64,000 bases of DNA, from the NCBI GenBank assembly GCA_018902385.1, contig JABSSW010000041.1, forward strand, positions 372,001-436,000, written 5' to 3'. Shown here piece by piece: positions 50,061 through 62,190 of this stretch. Origin of the DNA: Physcia stellaris (taxonomy: Eukaryota; Ascomycota; Lecanoromycetes; Caliciales; Physciaceae). The translations under genes and the position numbers were made by a program. The notes under the pieces are model-generated. The model was not told the DNA's origin and made no database searches. It saw nothing but the letters and a program-made list of their open reading frames with translations. How positions within the stretch are numbered: the stretch's first letter is position 1; every line of letters begins with the position of its first letter.

Positions 50061-50365
50061 TAGAAAATTTTGTCACATATCAGAACACGTCGCAATGATA
50101 CAAATGTTTACGAAAATATTTCGATGTTGATACAATATTTAACAATTACGAAAATATTTATATCAAAAGCAATACGAGCAATCAAAAAAATAGAAAATGA
50201 AAAAAGAAAAAAATACTCGATTGCGAATTTGTTATTCAAACATTCAAAAAGAAAATCGAAAAACGAAAACAAATCACGAAGATATTTTGATTTGAATGTA
50301 CAACAAACGATGAAAAAAATATCGAAATTACGAACAAAAATTTGATTGCAACAATACGAACAATC

Positions 50366-50394
<29 letters not shown>
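50366..50394. repeat. Homopolymer run of 29 A
   Basis: An uninterrupted A29 lies inside the approximately 190-bp duplicated segment; the left copy has only seven A at the matching place. No element end adjoins it, so it reads as slippage, not a poly-A tail. Confidence 0.85.
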
Positions 50395-50401
<7 letters not shown>

Positions 50402-52199
50402 TTGAAATTGTCATTCAATCATTCGATCAAAATCGAAAAACAAAAATCAATCACGAAAATATTTTGAATTTGAATGTACAGCAAACGATTGAGAAAATAT
50501 CGAAACTACGAACAAACGTTTGAAAATTCAATGATTTATTTGCGTATTTATTTATCGAGTTCAAAACATTAAATTATCAATCAAGTTTTTGCGATACAAA
50601 TTGCGATAAAAATATCTCGATTTTGATACAAAACGTTCAACAATGAAAATATCTCAATCTCAATGAATGAATATCAATAATCATGAAAAATTACAATGAT
50701 TCGAAATTCGTTAAACGTTTTTTCGTCAATTGCGAACAAAAATTCAAAAATTTGTCAATTCATTCATGAATATATGCAATGAAAACTTGTTTCATTGACA
50801 AAACAATCGAGTGACTCGATCAACAATCAAAAATTCAAAATATTCTTGATTTGAAAAAGTCAAACGAAACGAACAAACAACGATTTATTGCTTTAATACG
50901 ACAGAAATATTCAGATCGAAAATCGTTAACTCGTAAGCAATGAATGATTCAACTCAAAAAATTCAAACAGAATGAAAAAAATCATTCGAACAATATTATT
51001 TACGCATTTATGATATTCTTAAAAATCTTGATGAAAAAAATAGAAAAAAGAATGAAAATGATGCATCATTTTTTTTGAATTATATTATCGAGAACTTTGC
51101 GAACGAATTGAATGATCGTCAATTTCGATACAAAATGTTTTACAAATATTTAATCACGTTTTCAATTTCGAAAATTTGAAATCTTTATGAAATATACGAA
51201 GCGATCGAACAAATATCAAACATCATAACAAACAAAAAAAAAACACTAAAAAATTTATACGAGAACGAATTATTAGATGTTTTACGAAAACAAAATGCAA
51301 AAATCGTCGTAAAATTCGTTATTATTAACAATCAATCAAAATCATATACACAGAAATCGAAATCAATATTTGTTGATTGTATCGAACGATATCGTTCACA
51401 ACAACATAAAAAATTCGAAAACACGATGCAGAAAAAAATTGTTAAAAAGAAATTGATTCAATCATACATCGATAAAAATTTTTCGAATTTGAACGTTTCA
51501 ACTCTGAATAAAATATTTGAAAAATTTCAAACTATTTCGCATTTTTTCAATTCGATTTTCGAAAACATGATGACATTTTTTAATCAATCAAAATCAATTT
51601 GCAATTTTGTTTCTAATGAACAAAATATTCGATTTGAAAAGTTCGCGAAAAGAAAAAAATCAAATGAAATTTATGATTTTGAATCGAACAAATGATTTGT
51701 GTCTATTACGTCACATGAAATCGTTGTTGTCAACAAATTTTCGATCATTTCGCAGAAAAAATTTTATCAAATGTTGAAAAATCGTTCAATATCAAATTTT
51801 TTTTCATTTGTTGTTTTATTTTCGCGAATATCGAAATCGTGATTTATTCAAAATTGACGCGAACGATTTCAAAAAATTGTTAACGAGTTTTCGTCTGTTA
51901 CGAAAAAAATTGTATGCAATTTGTCAAAAAGTTGTAATGAAAATATCACGAATATTTCTGAAAAATCTGTTATTTCAAAATTGATCGATTGATTTGTTTT
52001 TACGAGTTTGCAAAAATCATCACGCAAAATCAACATTATTAATCAATTTTCGTCTGTTTTGAAACAAACATCGTTTGAAATATTAAAAATCAATGCAATT
52101 TTCGTGAATATCAATGATATCGAATCAAAAAAAAATGAAATTTTTGTTTTTGAATCTAGTAATTGAATTGTCGTTTTTGTTGAAAAAAAGAAAAATTAA

Positions 52200-52351
52200 T
52201 GTTGCGTATTTTCTTCATTGTTATGTACAAAATTGTTGATGTTTTGAACATAATCGATTTGTAAACAATAATTTTGCAAAACAAAATAATTTTGCAAAAT
52301 CGATTTCGTTGAACAAAATGATTCAACAAAACAATTTTCAAAATTTAATTA
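52200..52351. repeat. Direct repeat, distal copy (possible end repeat of the DIRS-like element)
   Basis: About 150 bp beginning tgttgcgta and ending near caaaatttaatta. It returns at 52591-52719 and continues at 58639 after the copia insertion. The spacer between copies is about 240 bp. Two direct repeats close to the recombinase end of a DIRS-like element recall the split direct repeats of PAT-type elements. Confidence 0.6.
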
Positions 52352-52590
52352 TTTTTTCTGTCTTTGCGATTGAATTACGAAACGAAAAAACAAAAATTTT
52401 CAAAAAAAATGAAAACGTCGAAAAAAATCAAAAACAAAAAATGAATGAACGAAACAAAAAAAAAAACGAAAAATGAAAAATGAAATAAATGAAACATTGA
52501 TTTTTTGTTTGATTAAAAAATCAATTTTTTCAAATTTTTTTCATTTCGTCATTTTTGCATTAACATTCATGTTTAATTTGAACGAATTAA

Positions 52591-52719
52591 TGTTGCGTAC
52601 TTTTTTCATTGTTATGTACAAAATTTTTGATGTTTTGAACATAATCGATTTGTAAACAATAATTTTGCAAAACAAAATGATTTTGCAAAATCGATTTCGT
52701 TGAGCAAAATCACTCAACA
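52591..52719. repeat. Direct repeat, proximal copy, split by a copia insertion
   Basis: This matches 52200 onward. It breaks at the copia target duplication caaca and resumes at 58634-58670, where caattttcaaaatttaatta follows. This gives the insertion order: repeat first, copia later. Confidence 0.65.
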
Positions 52720-52915
52720 TATTGAACGAATGTAAATGATTGTCATTGCATTATATGCAATATTATCGAAATTACGTACAGAAGTAAATACAATTTGATT
52801 GCGCAAATGTTTTTAATAATAATCGATTTTGACACGTTTCGTTTAGTCGATCAATCAAAAATTTTGATTCTATTCGTGTTCATATTTCAATTTTTTGTTA
52901 TCGTACTTTTCAACA
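52720..52915 (-). repeat. 3' LTR of the copia fossil
   Basis: A 196-bp repeat paired with 58438-58633, next to the duplication caaca. Confidence 0.88.
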
Positions 52916-55900
52916 TTTTCACTCGATGACAATCATGTTCATTGCATTCGTGAATGCGACTTTCATTGAGTTTCAATTTTTGCATTGATTGTGATTTTCA
53001 TTGAGTGTTAATTCGTGCAACGACGTAATTTTCATTGAATTTCAATTTCTACGTTCATTGATGAAGAAAACATTGAATTTTTCTGATCAGAAAATCGAAT
53101 TCGAACGATTTCGAAGAAAATCATTCTGAATTATCATGCAATTCGAATCTGAGCACGATCAACGAGTTTTTGTTTTCAATCATAGTTTGTCAAATTTGTA
53201 CAATCGAATCATTATCGCTTCAAAATGAAAGAAATGACGTAATTTTCATTAAATTCGAATTTTTTTAATCATTGATCAAAGAAACACTGATTTTTTTTGA
53301 TCAAAGAATTAGATTCGAACGATTTCAAAAAAAATCATTCTGAATCATTATGCAATTCGAGTTTGAGCACGATCAACGAATTTTTGTTTTCGATCATGAT
53401 TCGTCAAATGTGTACGATTGAATCATCAGCACGTTAACATGAAAAAAACAATTCTAATTATTAAGAAAAATTTAATTAATTTTTGATTTTTTCAGTTTCA
53501 ATTGTTTCACGAATTTCTTGAATTTATTTTTTGACAATGATTTAATCAAATCATCGACTATCATGTTTGCATTTGAAACGTAATTCAATTGAATCAAATT
53601 TTTCTGATGCAAATTTTTGATGTTGTGATAAATCACATCAATGTGTTTTGATCGTTTATGAATATGTGCGTTTTTGATCAACAAATTAGCGATTTGATTA
53701 TTTTTCAAAAATTGCATTGATAAACAGATTTCATGTTTATCGTTTTGAATGATTGTTATTTGATTCAATTCGATTTTAAAATATTTGATGAAATTCAAAT
53801 CACGAAAAAGTTGTGTTATTCATAGTTTTTCTTTAGTACATGTCGATAAAATCATATATTCAATTTCAATGATTGAAATAGCGATCGATTTTTGTTTACG
53901 ATTCATTCATCATATTGATTTTTCAACGAACATGTAAACGTATTCGAGAATCGACTTTTTGTTCAATTTATCGATTGCATAGTCAGAATTCGAATAAATT
54001 TTGACTTTGAAATTCTCATTGTTGTTCAGTTTCAAGTCGTATACAAAATCTAAATCGATGATCGATCGAATGTAACGAAGCAAAATTTTCATTACTTTAT
54101 CGTGATGTTTCGCAAAGTCATTGAAATATTGATTTAATCGTTTTAATGCGAAAACGATATTTGAACGAATGTGTATGACAACATACATGAATTTTTCAAT
54201 TTTGTGTTGATAATTTTTTGAATCAATTCGCTCGTCGTTCGATTCAATTGATTTGAATGAATCGTAATCGTTCATGAATAACTTCGTACGTTCGTGTTTA
54301 TCGATATTTATATGCAGTTCATTCAACATTTCGCTCAAATAATGAATTTGATTCAATCGAATAATTCGTTTTTTACGATCGCGAGTGATTCTAATGTCAA
54401 GAATTTTTTTCATTTCTTTCAGATTCTTGATTTTGAATATTTTTTTGAACTCATTTTTGAATCAGTTGACTTGCTCATTGAATTTGACGACAATAAAAAT
54501 GTCGTTCACGTAAAAAAGCAATATAATTTCTCGTTTTTTATGACGAAACATGCAAAAATCAATCGAAATTTGTTCGAAATTCAATTTATGCAACTTTTTC
54601 ACACAGCGCTCGTGTCAATTTCTAATTGTTTGTTTCAATTCATAAAGATTTCGACGAATCAGAAATGTTTGTTCAAAAAATAAATTCACGTCGAGTGACG
54701 ATTTCATGTAAATTATTTTCTTTAGAAACGACTTCGTGAAAGCATTGTTGACGTTCATTTGATGACATTCGAAATTCTTCAACGCAACGATGACAAAAAA
54801 CAGACGAAAAATATCGAATTTGACAATTGAAACAAAAATATCTGTATAGTCGATTTCATACACTTGCGAAAAATCTTTTGTCACGAGTTTGATTTTTAAT
54901 TTGTTCAATGTATCATTCACATGCATTTTGATTTTGAATATTCATTTACTGATGACGATATTGACGTCTTTCGATGAAATGACGACGTTTCAAATCTCAT
55001 TGATTATTAACGTCGTCAGTTCGATTTGAATGATTTCAAATCAGAATTTGTTTCAAATAGAATCATTGACGATTTTCTGATAGTTTTCGAGTACAAATAT
55101 GACTAGCTTTTCAACGAATTGTCGATTTGTTTTCTTTGTTGTTGCAAACAGAGTTCACTCATCATGTTCGCACGTATCGAAATTCTCGATCAAAAAAATC
55201 ATCATAACGCGTGCAATTTTGCTACGATGTTCATCTCGCTTTTTTTCATTCGTGATATCTCGTTTGCGTTTGAAAATTGTCACGTGAAGAAATTGTTGTA
55301 TCATGCGTGAAAATTTGATAAAAAATGCTAATTTAGCGCGCGTTTGAATTGTCGATTTTGTCGTAAACTCGTTGATTTCATTTTTTTCATTTGATGTATC
55401 GATAAATTCATCGTTCTTTTTCATGTGCATTGATTGAATTTTTTTTTTGTTTTTCGAAATCATAAACGCAATAGAAATCGAAAATTTCGCAGAAATTAAT
55501 GCAACAAATGCTGATGCAAACGTCGATGTCATCGAAACGATTGCAAATGCAAAAATTATTTTGCGTGATTTTTCGACAAATCGTTTTTCGAATAATTCGT
55601 TCATTGTAATCGTGAACAAATTCAACGATTCGTTTTTTCATTTTTTACGTTCAAAGAACACTATTTTGTGATGCTTAATGACATCACGACGATCGAAAAT
55701 TCATATCTTGTATTGAGTCGTGATGTTTTCGTCATAATTCATGAACACGTTTGATTTTTTTGTATTGACGAATTTATTCTTTTTATTTTTTTCAAACAAT
55801 GATTTGATATCAACGAACGAATAGCATTTACATTCTCAAACGCGTATGTGATTTATTGACGACTTGATATTTGTTCAAATTTCAATAAAATTTGTTGAAT

Positions 55901-58437
55901 TGTCGTCAATTATTGATTTCGTGTTCATACGATTGCGAACATATGCATTTGTTTTTTCTGTTTCAAATCAAAATTCTATAAACAATTTTGCATTTTGAAT
56001 CATTGTTCGAATTTGATTTTCGATCGTTTTTATGACACGCTTTATTACGTCATTTTGAATGAAATTATACGAAACGATGTACTGTGAAACAATGTCGATA
56101 AATTCGTATCAAAAATCGAATATAAATTTCAATTTTTTGACATTGTCACAACGTATTGTTTGTAATTTTCGCTGAATTTCTAATTTCATTTTCAATTTTC
56201 ATTTGTTGAAAGTTTTTGATGCATCGACTCGTTTGCGAAAAGATAAAATTCACGTTCGTCGAGAATGATTATTCACGATTTTTAAAAAATATTCGTAGTC
56301 GAGTTTTGAAACGAATAAAAATTCACAAATATCGATAAATATCAATTTCAATATGTGAATTTTGCGTTCGACTAGACGACGATTATGTGCATTAATCATT
56401 TTCGTAATCGCACATATTTTGCATGAATCGTTGCGATTTTCAACAATGAATATTGATTTGCGTAAAATTGTGATTTTGTGCAAATTTCGAAGTTTTGCAG
56501 ATTTCATATGATCAAAACGTCGATGTTATAACTCGTATAAATCACGTTTTTTTTGATCAGCATTTGAGTCAATATTTGAATCAACATTTGAATCAATATT
56601 TGAATCAACATTTGAATCAATATTTGAATCAACATTCGATGATTGAAAATCGATCTCGATATCATTTCGAGAATCAATATTTGCATCGAGCAAGATTTCG
56701 TTCAAGTTCACGATTGTTGACATTGCAAATGAAATAAACAAAATTTTAAAAAATTTAATTGCAAACATCGTGTTGTTCGTTAACAATGCGTACTTTTTAA
56801 ATTCTGATGTAATTTTGTCTATTATGTAAACATCTTTTTGAACGAATGCTCGAAATATTTCAACGTTTTGTTTATTGCGCATGAACAAGTTATCGTCATT
56901 GAAATTTTTTATCAAATTTTTTTGATAAAGTGTTTGTCGAATAGAAAATTGACGTCGAAATCAAATACATAAAACATTTTCGTTAACGTGTTTTCATCAT
57001 TTTTGACGCGTATCGTCATTGAATCACATTGATTTGAATACAATTTTTTTTTTTCGATTTTGATCGTGCGTTTTTTAATCGATTTAAAAAATTTATTAAA
57101 AAATCGAAAATCGTCAATCATGTGTGACGAAACGTCGATATTTGCAATTCATACGAATTTGAAAAATTTATTGATCAATTTTTTTGACAAAACGACGATT
57201 TTTTTCATATCGTTTTTATTGTTTGAATCGATGTCGATGTCGAAATTGAAATTGTTATTAAACGAAAAAGAATTTGCGACGTTGTACGTTTTATGTTTTT
57301 TGTTTTTATTTTTATTTTTGATTGTGAACAGTTTTTTGATTTGTTGTTTTTTTGTTCATTTTTTTAATGTTTTCAAAAGATTGCATTCGACGATTTTGTG
57401 TGAATCGTCACAAAAAAAACAATTTTTAGTTTTTTTCGTCATGACTTTGAAACGACGACGAGAATTTTCATCAAAATTAAAAAATCATCGTTGAAATATG
57501 CGATACGATTGACGACGATTGTTTTTGATCATCAATGTCGATTCGACGATTTTGTTCGCAATGAATTGTGTTTTTTTTTTTTGCAATTTTTAAATAAATT
57601 TATCGACATCGAAATTGTTTTGTGCGTCGATTGCATCACGAATGACATCGTATTCGACAAACAAAAATGTTAAAAATGTTTGAAAACGACGTTTTGATTT
57701 GAACAGATTCGTCATATCTGATTGCATGTTTGCAATTTTGCGATTTTTCTTGATGATATCGATATAGACGATTTCAATAATCACGTTTGAAAACTTTTTG
57801 TAATTTATAAATTTTTGCAAATATTGTCTTTCAATTGTAACAAATTTTTGTTTGTATTTGTTGACAAAAACTTTTCAAATTTCTTTGACAATTTTCAATT
57901 TCGTCATCAATTTTTGATCATCGTCATCGATACATTCGATAAATTGATATTGTGTTTTTGCGTCGAATTTTTTTTCAATGTTTTTTTCATCAAAGTTCAA
58001 ATCGACGTTTCAATTTGATTTTCGAAAATCATTCGACAACAGTTTCGACACATAATTTGAATCGACGATCATTCAGATTTTTTCGTCGATGAATCATTGT
58101 TTCATTAATTTGAATCATTTTTCGCAATTTTGACGAGTAAAAATATCGCAAACTCGACGCGCGTTGAATTTGTTGAATTCGAAATCGTTCATGATGCGTG
58201 ATATGATATGTAAATACGTAAATTTTTTCTATTTGTTGTATTGCGTGAAACATTTTCACAATCGTTCGTTCATTCGTTGAATTGATGATCGAACTCGAAT
58301 ATGTAAAGCATTTTTACAGTCTTGACGCGATCGAATCGATGAAACATTTTTATTGCTGTTTGATTTTCGTGATTTCGTGATCGAGCGATTGACGTTGACA
58401 ATTACAAAAAATTTATGCTAATTCGAATCTCATAATT

Positions 58438-58633
58438 TATTGAACGAATGTGAATGATTGTCATTGCATTACATGCAATATTATCGAGATTACGTACAAA
58501 AATAAATACAATTTGATTGCGCAAATGTTTTTAATAATAATCGATTTTGACACGTTTCGTTTAGTCGATCAATCAGAAATTTTGATTTTATTCGTGTTCA
58601 TATTTCAATCTTTTGTCATCGTACTTTTCAACA
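58438..58633 (-). repeat. 5' LTR of the copia fossil
   Basis: A 196-bp repeat paired with 52720-52915, followed by caaca at 58634-58638. Confidence 0.88.
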
Positions 58634-58804
58634 CAACAAAGCAATTTTCAAAATTTAATTACTTTTTCACAATTTCAAAACACGTCGAGAAACGACGTCG
58701 TCGTCAAAAAAACGAAAAAAAAAACAATTCAATCGCTCTGATAATGTCGCGATGCATAAAAAATGTATTTTTTGTTATTTTCGATATACAACAAAAACGT
58801 TTCG

Positions 58805-59002
58805 TATTAAAAAAATCATGAGTGATTATCATTTTATTGTTTTGAATTTCGTTGTTCGATAACATACATGCAAAATGAAAGCACAAAAAATATGCGAATG
58901 TCAAGACATTAATTTCAACAAAGACGCATTAATTTTGTTTTCGTCAAATTATATCAATTGAATTTTGACTGCAACACATTTGCGAAAATTGTATTTTCAA
59001 CA
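58805..59002 (-). repeat. 3' LTR of the second non-autonomous copy
   Basis: A 198-bp repeat paired with 61993-62190 and homologous to 3186-3382 in reverse complement. Confidence 0.85.
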
Positions 59003-61992
59003 TTTTTTCACAGCAATCGTTTGTGTTTTCTGTTTTGTATTTTAACGAGTTCAGTTTGAAGTTTTCGTGCAAACTTTTTCAACGATGTAATTTTCTCAAC
59101 GATGCGCATTCTAGAATTTTCTCAACGACGTATTGTTTGAAACTTTCGAGCAAACTTTTTCAACGTGATGAAATCATGCATCGATGCGAAGACTGCAAAA
59201 ACGAACGAATCGAAATTCGATACACGTATTGATTTGAGATATGACGTAACGTCGAATTGTAAAACGTGCGATCGAGTGATTGAAAACGTTTGAGATTTTG
59301 AATTTGTTTCTTCATGAAGTGACGCATCGACGTGAAATCTGATATCTAAAATCGAATAAAAAATACATCATGAAGCAAATATTTTGTGTTTGAGTATTGC
59401 GATATTGACGAGTGCGAATCACATCATGATTTTGATAGCATCATTGTGAATTTTAGAATTTTCAAATATTTCTTGCGACATCAATGATTCGATTTCTATG
59501 TAATTTGATTGTAGAATGTTCATCAAATATGTCAATGATGTGAAAAATGATCGAGAAACTGATAAAAAAAATAATGCATCGAATGCGAACAAATTTCTGC
59601 GAACATACATCGATGCAAAAAATGCAAATTCGAACTTTTCTGATTTGACTAAAATTTGTCAGAGAATCAGATCGATTAGTATGCGAAAAGATCAGATATT
59701 TTCAGCACTATTTGTTCTTCTTGATCGAGTTTTTTCTTTCTTCTTGATCGAATTTTTAGTTTGCAAGATCGAAATGTAATATGATTGCATAATACGCTCT
59801 TTCGAAGCGATATTATGTGACTTCAAGTCGTATCTGTACAGTACGCTTCTTCGAAACTGTACTGTCGAGTATGTAATGACTGAATAGTACGCTTTTTCGA
59901 AACGATACTATCTATTTTGTTTTTTCTTTTCTAACAACTGTTCGTACAGTACGTCAAGTACGTTTCTTCGAGACTGTATTGCTAGAATTGTACTCTATTC
60001 ACTCTCTCTCTCTCGTATTTATCGGGCGATTAAAGTCTCAAAAATAGTAAAAAATAAAAACGATTATCAGTCGTGTTAAATTAAAACGAAGTCACAACAA
60101 AGATAAATCTCTATCATATTCGTTAAACAATAAAACAAAACATACAACAATTTGTAAAATTCTCTTCAGATCGAAAATAAAGCGAGAAAAACGAGACATC
60201 GAATTCATTAAAACGACAACTTTTATGTTTCTTCAGATCGATCAACGATTAATAAAAAGAAAACGAACGAACAAAACAACAAACAAACAACATGTTGACT
60301 TTCTCAAAGTAATGACTTTCTCGAGAAGAAATCAATACTTTTTCAAAGTAAAATGAAGAGAAGCGAAACGTCAATAGCGCATTTTCTTGAATATTTCATT
60401 GTTCTCAATTCTGAAAACATTTGACACGACTCAATCGATAAATCGATAAATGACAGAACGCTCTTGACAATGTCTGCAAATAGAAAATCGACGAGAAATC
60501 ATAAAATAACGAAAAAGAAACGAAATAAATGAAATCGATCGTGAAAAAATCGAAAATTGACGCGAAACGTTTTCGCGAACATGTGTTGATTCAAATGTTT
60601 CGAATTTGATTGATTTGAAAACAAATGTAATCATTGCATGAAAGTATAACGTAATGCGATTTTGTATGAAGTCAGATTTGCAATTGTTTCTGTCAATGAT
60701 TTTCGAAAAAAAAAACGCATTTGATGTCGTTGCAAATCAAATGAATTCGACTTTTCAACGAACATGCGATAGAAATCATTCACGATCAAATAAAATCTCG
60801 ATGATGTAAATGTTCGAGACGAAATGAGCGAAACAAGCGAGCAACAAATTGCGAGCTTTTTCAAAATATTGTAAATCGATTTTGATGTCGCAATCGAGAA
60901 ACGAGAGAGTTTCGATGCAACGATTGATCGTGAGACTATTTTCGTTCAAGATATCGACTTTTTGATGTTGCAATCGACAAGAATTTTGAAGAAAAAATAA
61001 CTAATGACGCGATTACTGATTTCGATGACGAAAAAGATGAGAAAATTATCGATTCAAATGACGTAAAAAATGAAACAATTGATTGCGATTTCGATTTCTT
61101 CGCATGTCGAATACGAATATGCTCGTGAAATTTGATGTTGTTATCGAATTTGATTTTGCAACGTTTGCACGTATATTTTTCGATTCGTTTTTTGATCAAA
61201 CGAATTTTTTTTTGTTGTTTTAACAACTTTTTCGTCTTTTGTTTTATTTTGCTTTTCATGATCAATTCGTGTTTTCGAGCATGATAGATTTTTTGTGTTT
61301 TTTTCGTTTGCACGTATCAATTGCAACGCAAAATTTTGACATTTTCAATCAAATGCATGCTATAAAGCGTTTTGAGATTTTGCGTCATTGAATGATCATC
61401 AAATACGTGATCGCAAAAAACAAACGAAAAGAATAAAAAATCAAATGTCGAGATGATCGCAGAAGTAAAAATAATAATGAATGCATTTTTTGAATGTTTG
61501 CATACGATTTCTGATGCACGAATCGAGAGAAACGAGAATTTTGATGACGAAAAAATAAATTCGACTACTCGTGACGATGACGCAAAAAATAAAAAAAAAG
61601 ACGCAATCTTCGAGTTCTTGCGTACAATTTCTAATACAAAACTCGAAAAAGTTGATAATTTTGATGAAAATGACATGATCGTCAAATCGAATGTAAATGT
61701 TGAAGTCGTCGATCTGATTGAGTGATAAATAGACGAATTCGCGAAGAATTCGTAAAATAGATAAAATGTTCGAAAATTGATTTGTATCAAGATATTGAAT
61801 GTTGTCGATGCAATTGAGTCAATTTTGATCTGACAAGACTGAATATTTTCAATGAAGTTAATTATTGTTGAAATATTGCAAATCGATTGTTGTATTGCTC
61901 GACGACTAGATATTACGTGCGTTGCGTTCTATGACATGTTGTAATTGATATTAGATGTAATAACGAAAATTGTTAACTCGATTTTCATAATC

Positions 61993-62190
61993 TATTAAAA
62001 GAATCATGAATGATTATCATTCTATTGTTTTGAATCTCGTTGTTCGATAACATACATGCAGAATGAAAGCACAAAAAGTGTGCGAATGTCAAAACACTAA
62101 TTTCAACAAGAACGCATTAGTTTTGTTTTCGTCAAATTATATCAATTGAATTTTGATTGCAACACATTTGCGAAAGTTGTATTTTCAACA
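61993..62190 (-). repeat. 5' LTR of the second non-autonomous copy
   Basis: A 198-bp repeat paired with 58805-59002, followed by the duplication tttcg. Confidence 0.85.

Larger units (their letters stand above)
49396..52199. other. AT-rich block with minisatellite and duplications, identity unknown
   Basis: Hypermutated DNA whose longest plus-strand frame is 51426-51695 (89 codons, no Gly or Pro, no domain). It contains the 48-bp minisatellite at 49741-50060. It also has a diverged tandem duplication of about 190 bp (about 50165-50345 and 50352-50525) and a run of 29 A. Plus-strand frames between 49.5 and 52.2 kb are more open than expected, so this may be a decayed coding region of an element I do not recognise. 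Confidence 0.5.
52720..58633 (-). mobile_element. Ty1/copia LTR element fossil
   Basis: LTRs of 196 bp at 52720-52915 and 58438-58633 are flanked by caaca (52715-52719 and 58634-58638). On the minus strand the LTR starts TGTTGAAAAG and ends TTCAATA. The bases after the 5' LTR resemble the copia half-tRNA primer site. The parts run: gag (about 57.2-58.2 kb, with a possible knuckle near 57.4 kb), protease (about 56.9-57.1 kb), integrase (about 55.9-56.5 kb), reverse transcriptase (about 53.9-54.95 kb) and RNase H (about 53.5-53.8 kb). Integrase before RT is the copia order. The element is about 5.9 kb and broken in many places. The LTRs differ at about nine positions. Confidence 0.9.
58805..62190 (-). 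mobile_element. Second, heavily hypermutated copy of the non-autonomous copia-type element
   Basis: LTRs of 198 bp at 58805-59002 and 61993-62190 are flanked by tttcg (58800-58804 and 62191-62195). The reverse complement aligns along its length with 122-3382. It includes the LTRs, the 3' internal region (59.0-59.8 kb against 2.3-3.2 kb) and the zinc-finger ORF (about 60.4-61.8 kb against 0.45-1.9 kb). It is much more AT-rich than the first copy and its ORF is broken in several places. It inserted into the DIRS-like element. Confidence 0.88.

Noticed and set aside
50366-50394. Poly-A tail of a LINE or SINE
   Set aside because: It lies inside a duplicated segment whose other copy has a short A run, with no target duplication or element body next to it.
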